Source of the DNA: Macrotrachela quadricornifera
Lineage: Eukaryota > Rotifera > Eurotatoria > Philodinida > Philodinidae
Direction of reading: 5' to 3'
Assembly (NCBI GenBank): GCA_022393335.1
Contig: JAJEKB010001368.1
Location: 163,746-227,745, forward strand
Length of the DNA stretch: 64,000 nucleotides
Shown here piece after piece: positions 30,604 to 43,402 of this stretch. The translations under genes and the position numbers were made by a program. Each line of letters opens with the position of its first letter. Within the stretch, counting starts at the first letter, position 1. The notes beneath the pieces are model-generated. The model made no database searches and was not told where the DNA came from. It saw only the letters and a program-made list of their open reading frames with translations.

Positions 30604-32330
30604 TCATGAATGATTTCTTCAGCCTGTCAAAATATTGGAACAAACGAGCATGATTTACGGTGAATGTCGTAAAGTGTGGCAAAACATGACGTTTTTTCGA
30701 GAGTTAATATCTCAAGATAGCAGAAAGTGACCGTAGATAAAAATAACAACAATCGTATATAAACTCGAATTGATAAACAGAACGAATGAATCCTGAAGAT
30801 GGATGCACTATGCTTATGATTAGTTGTAGGTTTCTCACCAATCATGAAATGAGGAACGCAAAATTTTGAAGATGTGAGTGTGAGAATAGTATGAATAAAT
30901 TAAGTTCATGAGTTTTAAATATGCAATCACGTAACATGTGCATGGGAATACTTATAAATTGAAACAAATGTATCCGCATGAATTTCTCAACAAGTACGAA
31001 AGGCATTTTCTGTCGTTAAAGTACCTGATTTTCTTTCCAATCATTTAAGCCTTCCTCTCCTCAAAAACTGATTTTAGTCCAGGAACATCCAAATGGACTT
31101 ATATTTGGAGAATATATTGACTCTGTAATAGGTCATGTGTGATGAAAGGGAATGCTTGGATTCTGAAGAGTATGAGAGAAATATTGTCATTACTTGATCT
31201 TTCCATTAACTCATATCCCTTTCAAAATACAGTCTACGAAAAACATTCTGGGACACTCAAGAATGGCTCCCCAAAATCTCATATTGTTATTCAACTTAAG
31301 GGACCCTGTCAGATGATGTAAAATATTTAGAAATGACAAACCTAATATACCGCCTTGTAGAGAATTTCAAGGCGCATCGAATGGTATATAATAAGTCTAT
31401 TTTTTAAAAAATCTAGGTGGAGTGATAATTAATTTACTAATGAAGAGACTTTTAGAAAACCATTCTTGAGTATTTCAGAGTTTTTTTGCCCCACCTGTAT
31501 TTTTTTCCTTTTAGAATATTGTCTTTCGGAAATTGTGGACAACAATTCACAAATGCTGCGCGATATTCTGTAGAATTTTTGGTCCGATTTTTTGTAATTT
31601 TCCTGAGTTTCGACTAAGAGAACTATATCACTGAAGACTGACCGTAACGGTAGTATGAGCATAGTCTTTGAACAGCTCAATGAACCTTCATCAAATTTTT
31701 AGTCCAGATGGGTACATACAAGGGCTACATAACGATTGGTTTTCCAGCTTATAGCGATCTTTTGTTGTCGAGTTATAAGGCTCACAATAGTATGAGCTAC
31801 TGCTCATCATAACTCCTCTCCAACTCAATCTATAAAGGTCAGATTAATGTCGCTAATCTACATATCTCATGTAGTATATATACACAAATATTCAGCATCA
31901 CATCTCTTATATCGATTAAAATATGAGGCGCATACTTTTGACCAACGGCTATGTCCCAGAACTTTTTTCTGCTGGACAATTTTTATTCTCTGTATTTTTT
32001 TACATTAAAAACAAAAGTTTTGTGTTTGCATGTTATAATATGAAAGCTCAACCAATAACCTTATTCATCGCACGTGTAAACTTAATTTGAATGAGATATT
32101 GAAATTTGGGAAGCCATTCTTGAATTATTCAAAAAATAGTGAGATGCATTATATTTTGAAACGAATATAAGTTAGAATCGAATGAAAACTTTTTTTGAAC
32201 GATTGTTAAAAATTCCCATTTAATCATAACTAATTCTTTTAAATTTGAACAAAAAATGAATAAATTTCGATAGACAAACATCGAAATATATTTACAAAGT
32301 TGTCAAGAAAATATTTATAAGAAGATAAAT
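30604..32330. other. intergenic, nothing firm
   Basis: Only short ORFs without domain features (30627-30845, 31139-31321, 31429-31680). A motif around 'ccattcttga.tatt' occurs near 31461 and again near 32115, hinting at degenerate repeats. Confidence 0.4.
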
Positions 32331-35322
32331 TTAAACAGGTGTATATCGTAGACATTTTTTCTCGAAATGTCTTGTTCCATGAAATGTAGCCCCACATAAA
32401 AAACAATATTGCTTCATACATGCACTACATATAATCCAATTGTCTTGCGCAATTTTAACATTATTTTTTTGACAAAATTTATTAGGACATTGTTTAATAC
32501 GATTTATAATAGCATATCCAATCGTTGATTGATTATCAAATGATATTTTTAACTCTTCTTCATTTTGTTTTTCTTCTATTTTATTAGAATATGCTTCATC
32601 ATTATCTTCTGACATTTTTACTAAAAAAAAGAATTCATAGATCCCTTTTTTATTGTAAAATCAATATTTAGTTTCATACCTATATGCGTTACTTTATGTA
32701 ATTCATCTTTGAGGGTATCTAATCCAACAGAATTTTCAATATTTTTTGTTAAAAGTGGTACAAAATTTTTAAGTTTATTTCCTCCTCTTGTTCCCCAAGT
32801 AAAATGATGATGACATCGTGAACAATACATATGTGAACAACCACCATCTTTTTCAATATGTATACAACATTTAGGACAACGTTCTGTAGCAAGTGAATCG
32901 ATTTTTTCAGCAGTTAATACTTCTTCTAATATTGCATTTTGTTCAGATAATTTAATTATAACTTGATTATATTCTTGAGTAGGTGGTTTTTGTTCTAATA
33001 AAGGTCTTTCCTTTTCTTTTGCTTTCATTATTTGTGATAGAAGTATTCTTTCTTTTTCTTGAACTTGTTTAAGTTTTTCTTGTTTTTGTAATTCTATTTG
33101 TTCAAATTCTTTTTGTTGAATTAATTTCATTTGTTCAATTAAATAATCTTTATGACACATTGTTTGAGAATGAAATATTTCTTTACATTTTTTACAAAAT
33201 GCATAATGACATTTATCACATACACATAATTTATCATCACCAATACCACTAAGAACAGCTGATTGACATCTAAACAATTGTACTTCAGATATTAAAACAG
33301 ATTTTAACTAAAATACAAAATCGAAAGAAATAGTTTTGAAATTTCGAGAAAATGTCACTTTCTTTTTATTTTTATAAAAAAAATATCTAACGGTTTTTTT
33401 TCTAAAACTAATGTTCTGGATTTTGTGAATCTCATAAATCTGGATGGATAAGTTAATAATGACAACGACTAATTTTATCTCTGGAGAATAGTTTCAAATA
33501 TCTGTGATAAAAATTTCAGCTCGATCGGATAAGGTTAGAAGGTAGATGTCTTTAGCACAATTGAGCGCTATGTATGAAAAAAATGAAATAAATTTTAAAA
33601 TGTACAAAATTCGTTTTTTAGTGATTCTTAATTTTTCATGCAACAGCTTTCTGCAAAACTCGAAGAGAAAATCAATGGCAGATTAAAAGATGAGTATCCA
33701 ACTGGCCTTTAGACAACATAAACAAAAGACAAAAATTTTTTATTCAAATAATGTATCTATTTCCAAAATATCAATTTTAATATACTGTTAAAATTTATCA
33801 ATTAACGAAATTAATCTCACTAATGATTGTCGTTAGTGGTGCCACCTTTATGTTAATAGTCTAGAATTTTATAAGTGAATTTGAACTTTAGAATTTTTTC
33901 GAATAGAAATAGCGCTTAAATAAAATAATTATGAAAATACGTTATTTAAAAGCGGAGTAGTCGAATAATCATATACGTAACAATTCACAATATCTAATGC
34001 AAACAGTTTTTCTATTTGCGTAGCATGTTTTTACACAATTGAGTAGTAATATTAATAAACATACAGAAAAATGCTGATAATGACGTTGTTTGAACTCAAT
34101 TGGAATTACATGAGATGATTCAAATCATAGTGACTAGGTGACCTTTCTAAACTCCTCTACGATTGTTTCAATCATAGTTATCAGATAATCACTATAAGTA
34201 AGTTCTTCTGTTAAACATTACCTCGCATAGTAAATCCAGGTTGTTTGTGATTAACAATTATATCCACATCGCTATACTGCTAGTCTAGAGTCAAGTGAAT
34301 CAACTCTCAATGAATGTTACTTGTTGTTTATATTCTAGAATTAAATCGTAAACTCCGTTGACGCCCGTTCGATATTATTTTGACTCATTTTAATCTATAG
34401 TCTCACTATGATTTCCATGAAAATCTAATATCTCTCAAAAAATTATAAAAACTATGTATTGAAATTCAAAATTCAAGCATAATAATCTCGATAAATCGAT
34501 GAATTATATTATTATTTAATCTAACCTTGGACACCAAAGAATATCATCCATTAATTCAAGTCCATATTGTAACGTTAATCTTTCATATCTTTCATATAAT
34601 TGATCATTTTGAAGAATATGTTTAACTTCTGTTGGAAGTAAAGATTGTTTACATTGATTTTGTGGACAATGAAGTTTTTCACCAAATAAACCATTTTCAA
34701 GTGTCATTTTAACATAATTATTTAAACATAATCGACAATAAAAATGAGTACAACGATAAAGACAAATAAAATCTTTTCCTGGAATAATATTTGTACATAT
34801 TAAACATATTTGAAGTTGATTTTCAAAATGTTCTTTTTCACATTTAGAATTATAATCAATTAAATATTGAAAAATTTTTTCAACATTTTCATTTGTATAT
34901 CCATTCAATGCTCGAGGATCATTTATTTGTTCTTGAATTGTTGTAGAAAAACAAAATTTATTATTTATTTCATTTTTAATTAATTCAATCCAATCATAAA
35001 TACATACTTCATCTTTTATAAATAAATAATTATCAAGTTTTTGACAAATTTTTCCAAGATGATATTTTGAAAAATAAAAACATGAAAGAACAAATGATGG
35101 TGGAGAATCATTTGGATATTCATCATGATAATGAATAATAAGAGTTAATGGTGGTAAATATTTAATAATTGATGTTTTATTATTATATTCAATAATAAAT
35201 TGATCAATAAGATCGAATTCAATTAATATTTCATATTGATTTTCATCAAGAAGACGAAATTTTTTATCAAAAATCGATTGTAATGCTACGATTTCATCCG
35301 CTTGTTTTTCAATATTTGTCAT
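32331..35322 (-). CDS. RNF14: RNF14-like RBR E3 ubiquitin ligase
   Basis: Three exons (35322-34526, 33269-32680, 32620-32331) join in phase to give 558 residues. An N-terminal RWD domain (residues about 1-130, [10 protein letters not shown] and [21 protein letters not shown]) precedes RING1 ([10 protein letters not shown]...[11 protein letters not shown]), the IBR (CPRCQSAV...[12 protein letters not shown]), a charged coiled coil ([16 protein letters not shown]) and RING2/Rcat ([19 protein letters not shown]). The GC in KDGGCSHM is the expected catalytic cysteine. RBR ligases accept ubiquitin on this cysteine before transferring it to substrate. The last exon adds another zinc-ligand set (CPNKFCQ...[13 protein letters not shown]...HFEKKC), like the tail of some plant RNF14 relatives as I recall. 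Intron 1 is 1,256 bp; intron 2 is 59 bp. Confidence 0.92.
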
Positions 35323-38300
35323 TGTTTATCTTGATTATTAAAAAAAAAAAAACAGTCACTTGTAATTTTGTGATCTACATATTTTTCAATTTCAATTTTT
35401 TATTACTAATATATAATAGTATCACAGATACATGCAATGCTTTGTATTTCTTTCATCATTATTATATGATAAAAAGTTATGAGTCAATATATTGATGGCA
35501 ATAATAAAGCAAATAGAAAACGTAGAACGCAAAAAAAAAATACATGACTCACTAAGTAAGTATTTTGATAGAAACTAAAAGCAGGAGAAATGATTTTATT
35601 ATATAAACTTTAGTGTTGCAAAAAAACCGTCTCCATCAATTACTCTTAAACATAACTATCTTTTGAATCTATTTCTCTTGAAAATAAATAAAAGAACTTA
35701 AAAATATTTATTACAAAAAAGCAAAACGTTCTATTGTCATTGAATGAATTTGTTCCCTTTTCTGGAAGAAAACGTTGTATGCTCAATAAATTCCTTAAAA
35801 GTATGTTTATTTGTCCAAGCCAATCAGAATTCAATATGCGCTAAACCGGTAAAAACTTAGTACTAAATCTTAGAACACGCTTCGCCAACAGATAATCGAG
35901 AATGAGGAATCCGAATTTAAGGTTATTTTTAATTAATTATTAAGAATAATCTAAAGTTTTAAATCAACGTTCATTTTGTATTAAATGAAACTAGAGATTG
36001 ACCAGCTTTCAACTCAAAGCTAAATCAATTGTGCAAATATTCAGAGCACAAAAATTTATGCAATTCATATTATTGTGTAAGCAACAGATCATTTTTTTTA
36101 AATTATTCAAATATCAAAATTTCAGGACGCGAATTCAAAATACATCGAATTTGCAAGTAATTTTCGTTTAAACAACTAAGAAAAGTACATCTCTTTTTTG
36201 CCATAGGAAACCAAATTTAACCAAATAAAAGAGATCAATTTTGTACAAAATCCTTTACCACAAATGTTAACAGATGTTTTTTTTCTCCATATGATAATAA
36301 ATCGTACTAGCTCATTGAATATTCTTCAACTTTCGATAATTAATTTTACACATGTAGTAAAATATACAATTCCCTGTTGTTTTTGATACAAATTTATGAA
36401 AGCAAGTCACTTAATCATTTCTTAAATGGTATAAACCTTGAAGACGAGGGCAAGGGTGAAGATATAATGGTTCAATAATTGATAATTCCTGGTAATTCTA
36501 GAAACATCTTGTAATCTCTAATAATCAAGAAGCATATAAATGTGATAAACTCTACAATCGATACTAACAAAGATATCTCCACGATGAAAGTGCTTGTTTT
36601 CCTATACTTTAAAGTTGAAATTAAAATATCACTCTCTATCATAGGCGGCAGAGCTACGAGGTCTGGGTAGGCTCGAGCCAGTAAAGACAAAGGCTTGATG
36701 AGGCTCGTCTCAATGTAAAAATTTTCTAATGTCGGGTAATTTTCACGGTTTTTAACAGATGACGCGTTATTACAAGGTCAGTTACATTTTATCTATTACA
36801 AACGCGTGTTCAGTGACATACTGATTGGTTTTCATTGACATCTACATCTGCGTAGAATTCTTTATTTTCAATATGAGATAATTTAATCGTTTTTCCAGAA
36901 TTTTATTTAAAATAACCTTGAAACTTTAAGTAATTAAAGAACAGTATTCTTCTACAGGCAGCGGAGGCATTAAGCTTGAGTAGGCTAAAGTCCATCAAGA
37001 TTCAGATTTCATAGCCTAGGTGAGGCTCAAACATTTCTTTCTTACTCTATCAGATTGACAAATTTGCTTACTGCGTGAAAATTTTGGCTCTTGTTACCGG
37101 CAACTGCCCAATGTGTTAACGAAAAAGGCGGAGTCTCGTTGGATGATGCCTAAAACTTTCTCCTTCTCGACGATTAATTCCAGATGCCAATCAAACGTTT
37201 TCAACACGGTGTAAAAATCCACAATGAGATTTCTTTTCTGTGAGCACTACTGCATCGTCATAATTCTATTTTTCGATAATATAAATCAAAAACTCTTTTC
37301 AAGGCGCAATTCGTCAGATAAGGTCAAAATCGAAATATTTAGACGTAATAGACTCTAGCTGCACATAAGAGCTATTTATAACTTGGTTATTACCAGATTA
37401 TCATCAAAATTGTTTGAAAAATGTGTAAGATGTACTGGTCAACGAAAATTAATCGAAAAAATCTAATGTATTTTACATAATTATCAGATTGGGAGTAAAA
37501 GATTGCGGCGAGAGTATAAAGACTATCTACCCAAATTCGGATCTAAAAATGTTGCATCCAATGAACTATGTTTCAAGGTCACTATTCAATCAAGACGAGA
37601 CAAAAGTTTAATGGCTTCGTAGAAATAAGTTTTCTATTTTAAGTTGCAAACTCATCTTTGATCTGCACTAATGTTATGCATTAATAAATCTTAGTTCGAA
37701 ATAGACAGTATTAATCCTATTTCATTTGAATCGCATTGCATAAAAAATATCTCTGTATTTTTATGCTGTTGGTAAGAGTCTCTTAAGAAATATCGAGCCT
37801 ATCCTAAATTTAAAACGTTTCACCGCTCATGCTCTCTATCCACGTCTACACTTTACATGCAATAGGTAATAAACATAATTTAAATTGTTTTTTTTTTCAA
37901 TCCATTTCCATATGATCTATGCGAATTTTGTTGTTTTAAATCTATGAAATATGTTCGACATATGACGAGAAGATTCTTGCCGATCTGTTGTTAAACGTTT
38001 GAAAAGGATCCATTCTTGATCACATGTAAATCTTCGCTTGTAAATATTTTTCTATCTCAGACCAGAGAACAATGACTCTGTTCATGCAATGGTTGCATTA
38101 TATAATTTTCTTCAAACATTTAATCGTTACGTTAATTAGCAAAATGAATACTAGTACAATCTTCGATGGATGTAAATACTCGAATTGAATGTAAAAGATA
38201 AAGTCTATCCAACATTGACGACAGAATTGCCATGGAAAAAACAAAAAAGAAAAATATCAACAAAAGCATTAGAACTTTTCTTGAAAACTGACAAATTTTC

Positions 38301-39845
38301 TGCTAGAAAAGGGGATATTGAGATAATGAATAGATTATAATGAGAAAAAGATCAAAACATACACGTTATATATTCACTTTTGTATGTCTTTAATTGTATA
38401 TTAAGTTAACCTTTCTTTGAAATTGAATCATCATAATAGTTCTGCTAAGAAACGTATCACTCTGAATACTTGATTCAAAGCTTAGTCCTTTGACAATCTA
38501 GGTCTTCATTGAAAAACTAAAATGTTTTTTGACTAATGATAATCAAGACTAGATGAACTATTCATTTTTTTTCTTTTAAGGCTCATTTGTAATTTATTTA
38601 TCATGCATTTTCCAATCTGTTTCTGACATTCAATTATATTTACTTGAAGATTTTTAGAAGAAGATGATTTGACACAGAAGACATGATCTGTTTCCAAAGT
38701 GAGACACATCGTGTAATTTCTCTTGTCAAAGAAAATCGAGTTATGCTTTTTCAAAACCTCGCTATTGGTCTGAGAGTGTTGGTGTGAGATTGGAATAGCG
38801 TTTTTTACTGTTGGACAGAGGAGATGAAGATACATCGAATTGTGTATCAAGATTTTTATAAAAAAAAGAAAGAAAATTAGAATCGTTGTATCTTCACCTC
38901 TTCTTTTCAACAGTAGAATCCGCACTTCCCTATCTGGTTCCAATCAAAATTTATTTAAAAAAATATGTGTTCATATCATCATGACATGTTATAATAAATA
39001 GTTCCTTTTTGTTTCTTTTTTTTTTTAACTTTATATTTATAGTGTTAGTTGAATAGTAATGAAATAGCATAGGAAAATGGAGCACCGTTTTTTTCAAAAA
39101 GTGTATTAAAAAGAGAAAATTTCTTTAAATTTTCTATAAAGAAATAACAAGTAATGGCGCCATTACTTGTGGTGTGATGTAAGTAATGCTTTGTCACGAA
39201 CATGGTATGTGTCTAATTAGCAAAATTATACAGAAAAGGTTCGGAAACTGATAGCTACATTTTCGTTGATTATCAAACTATGATCTTTATGTATACTTAA
39301 ATATCTTCTTCTGTTTCAAATTTCTCTCATTAAATGATAAAATTAGCAACAGCATATAATTATTCTGCCATTGTTTTAAGAATCTTCAAGTGGCTCTGCT
39401 TGAATGACAGACGAAGAAGAATGTCATGACGGGATAATAGATTGAGAAGCGAACATGAAAAGAAAAAAAAATTGTATAGCTCATCAATTCATGATTGTTC
39501 TCAGGCGACAAGTAATTAATTTTTTTCATACGCATATGTCAGAGCCATAATGAGCGATGTAATTAAAAAAACTAAAAAGATTTCTTTTTATTTATATAAA
39601 TTCAATTGACTTTGGTAAGTGCAAGAAAATAGAACAAAACCATGATAGAAAGAAAGCTTAGCAGGTCGAATGAAGTAATTGATTTAGCTGCTGCGTCAGT
39701 AATCCATGTAAGAAACTGCTTTCAAAAAATCGATTTTAACCTCTCTAAAACTGATTTTATAAAACAAATACGTGGTGTGATGCATACTTGACTCTAGAAG
39801 ATATATATATAATTCTGTCTGTTATTTTCATATCAACAGTTATAG
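35323..39845. other. large intergenic region with repeat remnants
   Basis: 4.5 kb without a supported gene. It holds a pair of diverged direct repeats around 36645-36715 and 36957-37030 ('aggcggcagagcta...gtaggctcgag' and 'aggcagcggaggc...gtaggct'). There is also a short hairpin (about 38808-38836 with 38884-38912) and a 24-bp perfect palindrome at 39147-39170. The 136-residue ORF at 38533-38943 spans the hairpin and shows no domain. Confidence 0.45.
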
Positions 39846-41155
39846 ATGAATTACGGTAGTAGCAATAACAGTTCTCCTCCTGATGGTGGAATGGGCCCTC
39901 CTGGTGGTGGAGTGGGCCCTCCTGGTGGTGGAATGGGCCCTCCTGGTGGTGGAATGGGTCCTCCTGGTGGTGGTATGGGTCCGCCAGGAGGCTTTGGCTC
40001 AGATGTGATTACATCTCTTCAAAGAAACTTGGCTCTCTATGGATACCTTATTCTTTTTCTCTTTGGCTTTTTTGGTCATGCGACAAGTGCCATTATATTT
40101 CTTCGTCGAACTCTTCGTAATATTTCGACGAGTTGTCTATTCGTATGCATGACTGTGTCAGATACAATCTATTTAATAACGTGTTTCTATCAATTTATCT
40201 TTCTTGGCTTTCGTGTTTCCACAACAAATACCAATCTTATGAATCTATTGTGTCGTCTTTATTCATTTATTCAATATTTTTCTATGTGCTGTTCAGCTTG
40301 GTTTTTATTAACGATTGCAATTGATCGATAGCTTCGTATTCGATTTCCTTTTCGAGTCAAAGAATTATGTACGAGTAAAAAAGTACTTATTGGTGCATTC
40401 ATTCTCTGCATCTGTTCGATTGCACTCAATTCCCATTTACTGCTACCAGCAATAGGTGCTGTGCCTGGTACCACTGCGTGTGCTATTGGCTCCTCATCAA
40501 GTGCTACATATCAATACTTTTATTCAGGAGTATATTTGTTTATTTGAAATTTTGCCAATTAACAAGACATTTATCAATTCTTTTCAGATCTGGCCTATTC
40601 TAATAACAAGCCTTCAAATAGTCTTACCCACAATATTACTTCTCATATTCAGTATTAATATATTCATTGGACTTCGTCATCAACAGAAACAACAATTACA
40701 ATTGAAACCAGGTCGTCGTCGTACTTTTCTCGATCGACAAATGTTAATAATTATGCTCACGAGCATCTGCCTCTTTTTTGTCACACAAATTCCATTTAGT
40801 CTCTTCAATATTCTTATGATTTATGTTCTTCGACCAAGACTTTCACTACAACAACAACTTGAATTGAATACTATTTCCATTTTCATTGCTTCAATCAATT
40901 ATACAGTAAGTTTAATGGTCTTAATTTTCTAAACTTTCTAATCAAATCATACTTTTGTAGGCTTCATTCTACATTCATTGCTTATCGAGTCGACTATTTC
41001 GGCAAGAATTTTTCAATGTAATACATTTTAAACGAAGTCAACGTGTAGGTGTTATAACACAAATGTTGGGTCTTGAAGGATCTCAAACACAAACACAAAC
41101 ACAAACTCAATTTCAATTATCTTTATTGAAACGAGGGAAAATCACGAAAGCATAG
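39846..41155 (+). pseudogene. rhodopsin-like GPCR with stop at the DRY motif
   Basis: Exons 39846-40529, 40588-40905 and 40961-41155 join in phase (introns of 58 and 55 bp) into a protein of about 398 positions. One in-frame TAG lies at 40329-40331. The N-terminus has five 7-residue MGPPGGG-type repeats, then TM1 from about residue 60 (ALYGYLILFLFGFFGHATS). TM3 ends LTIAIDR immediately followed by the stop and LRIRFPFR, so the stop replaces the third residue of the D-R-Y motif. Later segments IWPILITSLQIVLPTILLLI (TM5) and MLTSICLFFVTQIPFS (TM6) are intact, and the tail has a QTQTQTQTQ run. The rest is undamaged, so the mutation looks recent. It may be a polymorphism, a sequencing error, or a true null allele. 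The ligand class is unknown; it is FMRFamide-receptor-like in general style. Confidence 0.8.
39883..39995 (+). repeat. 21-bp coding tandem repeat (MGPPGGG)
   Basis: About five copies of a 21-bp unit resembling ggaatgggccctcctggtggt encode MGPPGGG or VGPPGGG in the predicted extracellular N-terminus of the GPCR. The units are nearly identical in the third codon position, indicating recent slippage or unequal exchange. Confidence 0.85.
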
Positions 41156-41859
41156 ATATTCTATTTTCTATGAAATTCTTTTCCAAGTTCGTAATATAAT
41201 GACATTGACTATTATTATTTTTGTTCTTTACTTAATCTCAATTTACATTTGTTGTCGTTGATTAAAGTCAAACAAATGTTATTATATTTGATCTTGATTT
41301 TGTTTTCTATTATTTACTAATGTTATCTATTGTGCTGTATATGCGTTGTTGTTTTTTCTTTGTAATCAGCTTGGTATCGTACTGTAAAACTTTAAAACTA
41401 TTGCTATTTTTTTCTGTTATACTCAAAATTGAGCAATATTTATTTATTGTCTCCATGCATCATTGAACAATGTTTTCTTCGATTTGACATTAACTGAATC
41501 AGTTTTAATATTCACTTATAGGTGCTGGTTCCGATAAATGGTAGTTCACTTGGATCAGAATGCAAGAAAAGATTTATAAAATATAGATATAATTAAGAAT
41601 TATGAAAACCTGCAAAATCTCATTTTTTCGACTTCCTATTGATAGGATGACCATACGATTTATACTGATCAAAATAACTTTCACTTTCAAGAGTAACAAT
41701 AAATACTTCAGAAATAAATTTAACTGAAAAAGAATAATCTTCCTATTATTGATAATATTATGTTTGTAAATGTATCCAATGTCAGATATCCATCTTGATA
41801 ACGATCATATATGTTTCGCTGCAACCGAGTTAATTCAGTTTTAATAGACAAAAAGTAGT
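41156..41859. other. intergenic / GPCR 3' flank
   Basis: T-rich DNA following the GPCR stop. No ORF or repeat could be supported. Confidence 0.4.
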
Positions 41860-42232
41860 TAATCAATGGATAACTGATACATTAGCATCATCAATCAATC
41901 AATTACTTATTAAAAACTTATATTTCCTTTCTGATAAAAGTTCTAGCCATAATTCAGTCGATGTGATGCAAACATTACGTGCTGGCAAATGTTATTGTGT
42001 AAAAGAAATTCTTTATATGCCAACCGAAAGTGCCAGATATTTATCGCCATTAAATAATCTGCTATGGTATTCTCTTAAAAAAAACTATTCAGAGTAAACA
42101 TCCATTTATTTTGATTGACATACCTGCTCTATTATCTCAAATCTTCTATTGTCTATCAACGCAGCAAATTCAAAATACTTACCGTAAATGTGGTTATGAA
42201 TATGGGATTGATGACTATTACGATCAATCCTA
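41860..42232 (+). pseudogene. possible DDE-transposase relic
   Basis: Translation shows a partly open frame with HNSVDVMQTLRAGKCYCVKE followed by ILYMPTESARYLSPLNNLLW and YSLKK. This resembles the 'DNa.iH ... i.. lP..ta..lSPlDn.fw..lK' end of DDE-type transposases (compare the invariant P-x-D/N near the third acidic residue). A stop follows shortly at about 42097, and a downstream frame reads IPALLSQIFYCLSTQQ and YRKCGYEYGIDDYY. The N-terminal catalytic part was not found. The family assignment is a guess from pattern; it could be an unrelated degenerate gene. Confidence 0.35.
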
Positions 42233-43089
42233 ATGATTTTTATCATAATCTAAATGTGAATGTTTAGCATCTGTAAAAAGAATGTAACTTTCTTTCTTGA
42301 TATTTCATTTTCTTATGCTCTAAAATAGGTCTGTTGTTGCAGAATATGTCACCAGATAGACTACAACTCATACTTCCTCGCTACAGTCAGTAGGTGAAGA
42401 AAAGTATAGCGAAAGAAGGAAAATTAACTAGCCTCCATAGTAATACTTGTAAACTACTCATTGAGACCTCTAGTATCCCAGGTAACATATTTGGTCAATA
42501 TCAAATAGCAGAGTCCAGCTAGGATTTCAGTCGAAGCGATTCATCCCTCTATGAATGATAAAACTTATACTGAATTCAATTGATAAAAAGTGGATGCATA
42601 AATGATCTCCAAATTTGGAGTTTACGTGTGGAGCTTACTGTTTTTGACGGAGTACGTGCTATATTTCACCTTATTTATACTTGTATTTTACCCTGGATAG
42701 AATATTACTTTGTCGAAAAGAAAATTAACTTTTACAAATGTTACTTGAAATATTCTTCTATTCTTATATAATTATACAGAACTATTCATTGTAATATAAT
42801 TTATTGATTTAAGATGAACATACATTACACGCTTATTTTAATTGTTGTGAGTCATTTGAAATTATTAACTATTTCATATTTTTCTCTTCATCTATTGTTC
42901 ACGATTTCTCATTAAAGCTTTTTTTAAGTGTTACACCATAATACTTATTCTTAGCAGAGACCGAAACAAACCGAACTACTAGAGTTTGGATTGGGACGAC
43001 AAAAATAGTTTTAAAAAGCTGTATATTAGTATTCTAATGGCAAAAAATTGCTGGTCTTAACTACCCTTTAACTAATGACCCGTTTGAGA
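42233..43089. other. intergenic, nothing firm
   Basis: No supported gene. The segment 'ccatagtaatact' near 42437 also occurs at the outer end of foldback C (53138-53150), so it may be a solo element end. Confidence 0.35.
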
Positions 43090-43402
43090 GAAGTGAAAGT
43101 ACTTTTTTGAATAACTCTTGACAGGAACAAGATAGAGACTTGCGGTTTTCATCATTAGAAAGAGAAATGTTGGGGAAATTGAAATACCTAAATTTAATTC
43201 CCCGCCCCTCGCCCCCTTGACATTTGCTTTGTTCGAAATGGGGACTATTTCGAACAAAGGAGGTGTCAACGGGGAGGAGAGGGGAATCCGATTTAGGTGT
43301 TTCAACGTTCCCAACATTTCTCTTTCTAATTATGAAAATCGCAAGTCTCTATCTTGTTCCTTTCAAGAGTTATTCAAAAAACGGTGAGGTACTTTCTATG
43401 TT
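43090..43402. mobile_element. near-palindromic hairpin G
   Basis: Arms of about 150 bp face each other across a loop of a few bases near 43240 (ctttgttcgaaat and atttcgaacaaag). The inner part of each arm is unusually GC-rich (cccgcccctcgccc). Because the DNA is self-complementary, both strands encode mirror ORFs sharing FPTFLFL and SLYLVP; these are not genes. The arm sequence 'gatagagacttgcggttt' has a diverged match near 50923. Confidence 0.8.

Noticed and set aside
38533..38943. 136-residue ORF on the minus strand
   Set aside because: It crosses a short hairpin and shows no signal peptide, domain or homology I recognise.
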